DNA from: Adiantum capillus-veneris
Taxonomy: Eukaryota > Streptophyta > Polypodiopsida > Polypodiales > Pteridaceae
Reading direction: 5' to 3'
NCBI GenBank assembly: GCA_014529385.2
Contig: CM043955.1
Coordinates: 151,355,640 to 151,419,639, forward strand
DNA length: 64,000 bases
Part shown: positions 60,911 to 64,000 of the stretch, piece by piece
Layout: every line of letters begins with the position of its first letter
Position numbering within the stretch: the first letter of the stretch is position 1
The notes under the pieces: generated by a model
Database searches by the model: none
Told to the model about the DNA's origin: nothing
What the model saw: the letters and a program-made list of their open reading frames with translations, nothing else
Translations under genes and position numbers: made by a program

Positions 60911-62280
60911 ACATTTGTGGCAAATCTCTATATTTGGAACAACACCTGCACCTTGTGCAAACATTGCAGCATTCACCTCGGGCACATTTTCATCCAAAGT
61001 AAACATTCTATCCACTTTCATTCCTTGCGCAACCAGCCTTCTATTCTTCTTATGCTCTTAGACAAAGAGATCGTCGGAGTTAAATGTGACTTGCAAACGT
61101 TGCTCAACAGATTCCAAATTCTTTGTGATGTTAGGTACAGGCAGTACATCAGCCAGGTACTTAACTTCACCATCTGTCATAGACAATGGTACATTTCTTG
61201 TATGCGTAATGGGATGTGCAGTATCTTCCCCAGTCTCTACATAACCAGGACTTTGTAAAGTTTGCATTTCCTTAAACCATTCACCATGACCGGTCATGTG
61301 ATTCGATGCACCAGAATCCACATACCAAACATTATCTTAGGATTTTTCCACATTTGCAGACATAGTATTCAGCATGTGCTACACCACAAATAGCCTCTCA
61401 GGCTCATCTCCATTCCTACAAGTGGTTGCATAATTGTTTTGCTGTCTCTTGTCTGGATAGTCACGTTCAAAGTGACCATGTCTTCCACAACCCCAAGATA
61501 CTACATTTCCGTGTTGAAATGTATTATTGCGTTGAGCATTTCCACGACCTCTTGGAGTCCCCCTGCCTTGAAAGTTTCGTTGACCACCTTTGTTCCGACC
61601 TTGATTGTTGTGCCATTGTTGTTGTTGGTGATTGCCTCTTCCTCAGCCTCGTCCACGACCTGTACCACGTCCTCTACCTCTTCCTTTGTTGTTATAAAGG
61701 ACCTTTTTAGAATTGTTTCCACCCTACGTAGAGGAGTCTTCCTCGAGTTCCTTCTCTTTCACAATCAATAAGGACACAAAATCTGTGAATGAGGGGATGT
61801 TCTCTGGAAGATGGATGGCAGTTTTGAAGTATTTGTGTTGTGGACCCAAACCTCGCAGATATACTTCTACTATGTCATTGTCATCGACCGTTACACCAAT
61901 CGATGCAATGGATAGGTTTTTCTTCTGCAGAGTCTTCAACTCAGTCTTCAACTACAGCTTCCTTGCCTTTGTGTTGGACATATTCAATGATAGTAAAGTG
62001 TCCCAAGCCTCCTTAGGAGTATGAGCATCTTGTATATGCCTAATCGTAGTGTCTTGGACACTCACAGAAAGCCGGTACATGACCTTCCAAGCTCCTTGTT
62101 TTCAATCTTTAAACGTCTTTCTTTACGTAGCACTCGTACCTTCCTCCGGTAACGGTGTTGTTGTCCCAATAACCTTTGCCCATAAGGAAATTGGTCATTC
62201 TGAACTTCCAAGCATGGAAGTTGTTCTTGTGTAGCTTCTCACTGACAATCTGGTTAAACCCATGATTGTTGGACGACATG
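60911..62280 (-). pseudogene. Copia gag and protease fragment
   Basis: From the 5' side (minus): gag start MSSNNHGFNQIVSEKL, FHAWKFRMTNFLMGKGYWD, gag scraps with stops, a knuckle remnant GCGRHGHFERD, then YVDSGASNHMTGHGEWFKEM, the copia protease start with its D-S-G-A. It ends at 60911 after ICHKC, next to LTR-D, so integrase, RT and RNase H are missing. Many stops and frameshifts are present. Confidence 0.8.
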
Positions 62281-62661
62281 TTTCCAACACTTCACAAAGT
62301 CTTTGAGCAGCTTGCTAAAAATAGTTAGTTACCGTCTGTAACCACAATCTACATACATATATCTGTTTCACAGTGCCAAACAGTATCTTTGCACACTGCT
62401 TCCAAACTGAGACTTTTTGCACAACCAATATGCAGATTTGTAGAATCCCAAACTTTAGCGTTTTTGCATGTGAATGTACACTAACTCCAAAACGGGGGTC
62501 GAAATGCGCTCGGAATGGAATTCTGGCTACACAATCTCAATCCAAAGAACAACCTCCAAAAGAAATCACCTCAAGCAGAGATCGTTGACAATGGCTCTCG
62601 AGAATATCGAAGCCGCTTCCTAGGCTGCTCTTGCTTGCTGCTCCAAGCTCCTCAGAGACAA

Positions 62662-62677
62662 CCTGACTTTGATACCA
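62662..62677 (-). other. Degenerate primer-binding site of the copia element
   Basis: The minus strand reads TGGTATCAAAGTCAGG directly after the LTR end, a tRNA-Met-type site with mismatches. The 380 bases between it and gag (62281-62661) are leader with no gene. Confidence 0.65.
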
Positions 62678-63026
62678 TGTCAAGAGATTGAGAAGGAGAG
62701 AGCTTGAGCTCTTGCAAGCACATACCACACAAAGATAGAGGCAAAAGACTATACTTCTTCTTCTTCATTAACTCAAGATAAGAGTTCTACAAACATAAGG
62801 GAAAGTACAACCTAAAAAGGGAACTAGTACAACGGTCTAGTGTAAACCGCTAGTGAGTGAGGTGAGTAGATAAGTGTGTCATCACTCCGGTAGGTAGACT
62901 AGCTCGGTGTAGTACAATTGTAGTATTATTGACGAAGGTATGCATATCCACCAAGGCGGGCGAGTGATGATGACTGTCGGTGGTAGTCATCTAGGAGTCG
63001 TATGTATTGAGCTTAACAGCTCAACA
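62678..63026 (-). repeat. LTR-F, 5' LTR of the copia element, 349 bp
   Basis: On the minus strand it starts TGTTGAGCTGTTAAGCTCAA (ends forming a short inverted repeat) and ends CAATCTCTTGACA. The size and ends fit plant copia LTRs. Its 3' partner is not in the window. Confidence 0.75.
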
Positions 63027-64000
63027 CCCTTGCTATTGCATCTTGAGGCCCTCATTTCCGCTGGTCGTTTTGGGTATCATCTTTGGGTAGCTTGATGGCC
63101 ATATTCCTGGATCTCACTTCGTTTCGTCCCTGGTTGTGCTTATTGCAAGGCTGTCACCTTGCATTTGTCTTGGCATGGTTGCCAATTTCCTTAAAAGTAA
63201 TTCCCTCCGATTGGAGAGCATTTATTGGAGTAAAGCATTCTCTCTCACTTTCGTTCAGCTCTCTGCTTGACAAGCATACTTTCTTTCGCAAAAAGGGGTA
63301 TCCCAAGTTGATCAAGTGGTGGATTACATAGGGCAGGTCCTATCCTTTCCTACTGCCGCTCTTCGTTATGAGCTGGGATCTCATTATTGACATTTGAGGC
63401 AACATATTTAGCATTTTCTTGATGGTGTTTCCCCAATGTCTCCATTCCTTGCGGACTCTTGGCTTTCGGATTGGAATCTCGCCCATACTAGGTTGGACTG
63501 TGTATCAGTAGGATCAGTTTATGCTTTGCTGAGTCTTATGTATGGATTGTGTCTCACGAAAATCAGTTGTGGTCACTCTCCAAGTCTCAGCTGTGCTGGC
63601 AAATAACGCTATCTTGCATTTGGAAGAATCATCTACCTCTTAGAGCGCATTTTCTTATGGCGATGTATGGTGGGTGCTTTACTGGTTTGTGCTTTGTTGC
63701 ATATGCGGCGCATTACCTCCTCTCATTGTGTCTGATGGCATGGGGTTGATGAGATTGTGACGCATTTGCTTTGGGATTGTGGCTGCTCCAAGTCTTTCAT
63801 CAAGCAAGTGTCCTTTGATCTATGCCTTCGTTTCCCCTTTGGAATCTTTCACAGACGGTTATGGAGTCCTCCAGGTGCCATAGTCTGTGTTTGAGGTCTT
63901 CTTCAATTGGGTCAGATTTAGGGTTATGTGGACCATATGGCACCAACGTAACTCTCAAATGTTCCATGCGATGTAAATTGACTCTTTCCCTTCAAATTTG
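63027..64000 (+). pseudogene. LINE C-terminal part, plus strand, runs off the right edge
   Basis: Scraps such as LHLSWHGCQFP, HRKAFxWSKAFSLT-like words and LPLRAHFLMAMYGGCFTG resemble the zf-RVT end of LINE-2 and LINE-4. Stops are frequent in every frame. Its junction with the copia LTR is exact at 63026/63027. Confidence 0.65.

Overview
The window is nuclear DNA of a plant with a repeat-rich genome. The evidence is spliced exons of a FANCM-type helicase with GT-AG introns, plant-type Ty3/gypsy elements, copia pieces and L1-type LINEs. The FANCM reading looks somewhat divergent, so a non-flowering land plant such as a fern is possible, but I cannot fix the species. There are no bacterial, CRISPR, rRNA or tRNA features. 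Almost everything outside 49.59-51.04 kb is transposable element.

Layout. 0-9.0 kb: chromodomain-type gypsy sequence on the minus strand. Two different LTRs (267-801 and 4990-6613) each lie between a polypurine tract and a primer-binding site, so the order of parts is permuted. A 1218-codon Gag-PR-RT-RNase H frame without integrase (961-4617) is flanked by a separate RNase H-integrase-chromodomain piece (7049-9020). 9.0-24.06 kb: a large minus-strand gypsy element (element C) with a tRNA-Asp-like primer site, a 930-bp LTR, a leader made of ~298-bp repeats that each carry the palindrome AGTCTATCGCGATAGACT, a long gag-pol, a doubled integrase zinc-binding module and a second retropepsin-like domain after the integrase.

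24.06-37.66 kb: family D, another gypsy family that carries an extra third reading frame after pol. One nearly full plus-strand copy spans 25.3-36.1 kb, between minus-strand fragments of the same family. 37.68-48.74 kb: a head-to-tail series of minus-strand LINE copies, nearly all separated by (CA)n tracts. 48.74-51.4 kb: introns and seven exons of the FANCM-like gene on the plus strand; neither end of the gene is recognised in the window, and the LINE series may lie in one of its introns. 51.4-53.4 kb: two MITE-like elements with hAT-type ends, a tandem duplication and a copia gag scrap. 53.8-58.4 kb: a decayed plus-strand chromodomain-type gypsy element with a gag piece inside its integrase and a duplicated LTR. 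58.6-64 kb: LINE ORF1 scrap, family D 3' end with LTR, copia gag-protease with 5' LTR, and a plus-strand LINE 3' part that runs off the edge.

How the parts relate: retrotransposons encode Gag (particle), protease, reverse transcriptase/RNase H (cDNA synthesis) and integrase, while the LINEs encode ORF1, endonuclease and RT. Most copies are broken by in-frame stops, frameshifts and truncations. The most striking patterns are the LINE-(CA)n association, the palindromic ~298-bp leader repeats, the doubled domains of element C, and the permuted gypsy block at the left.
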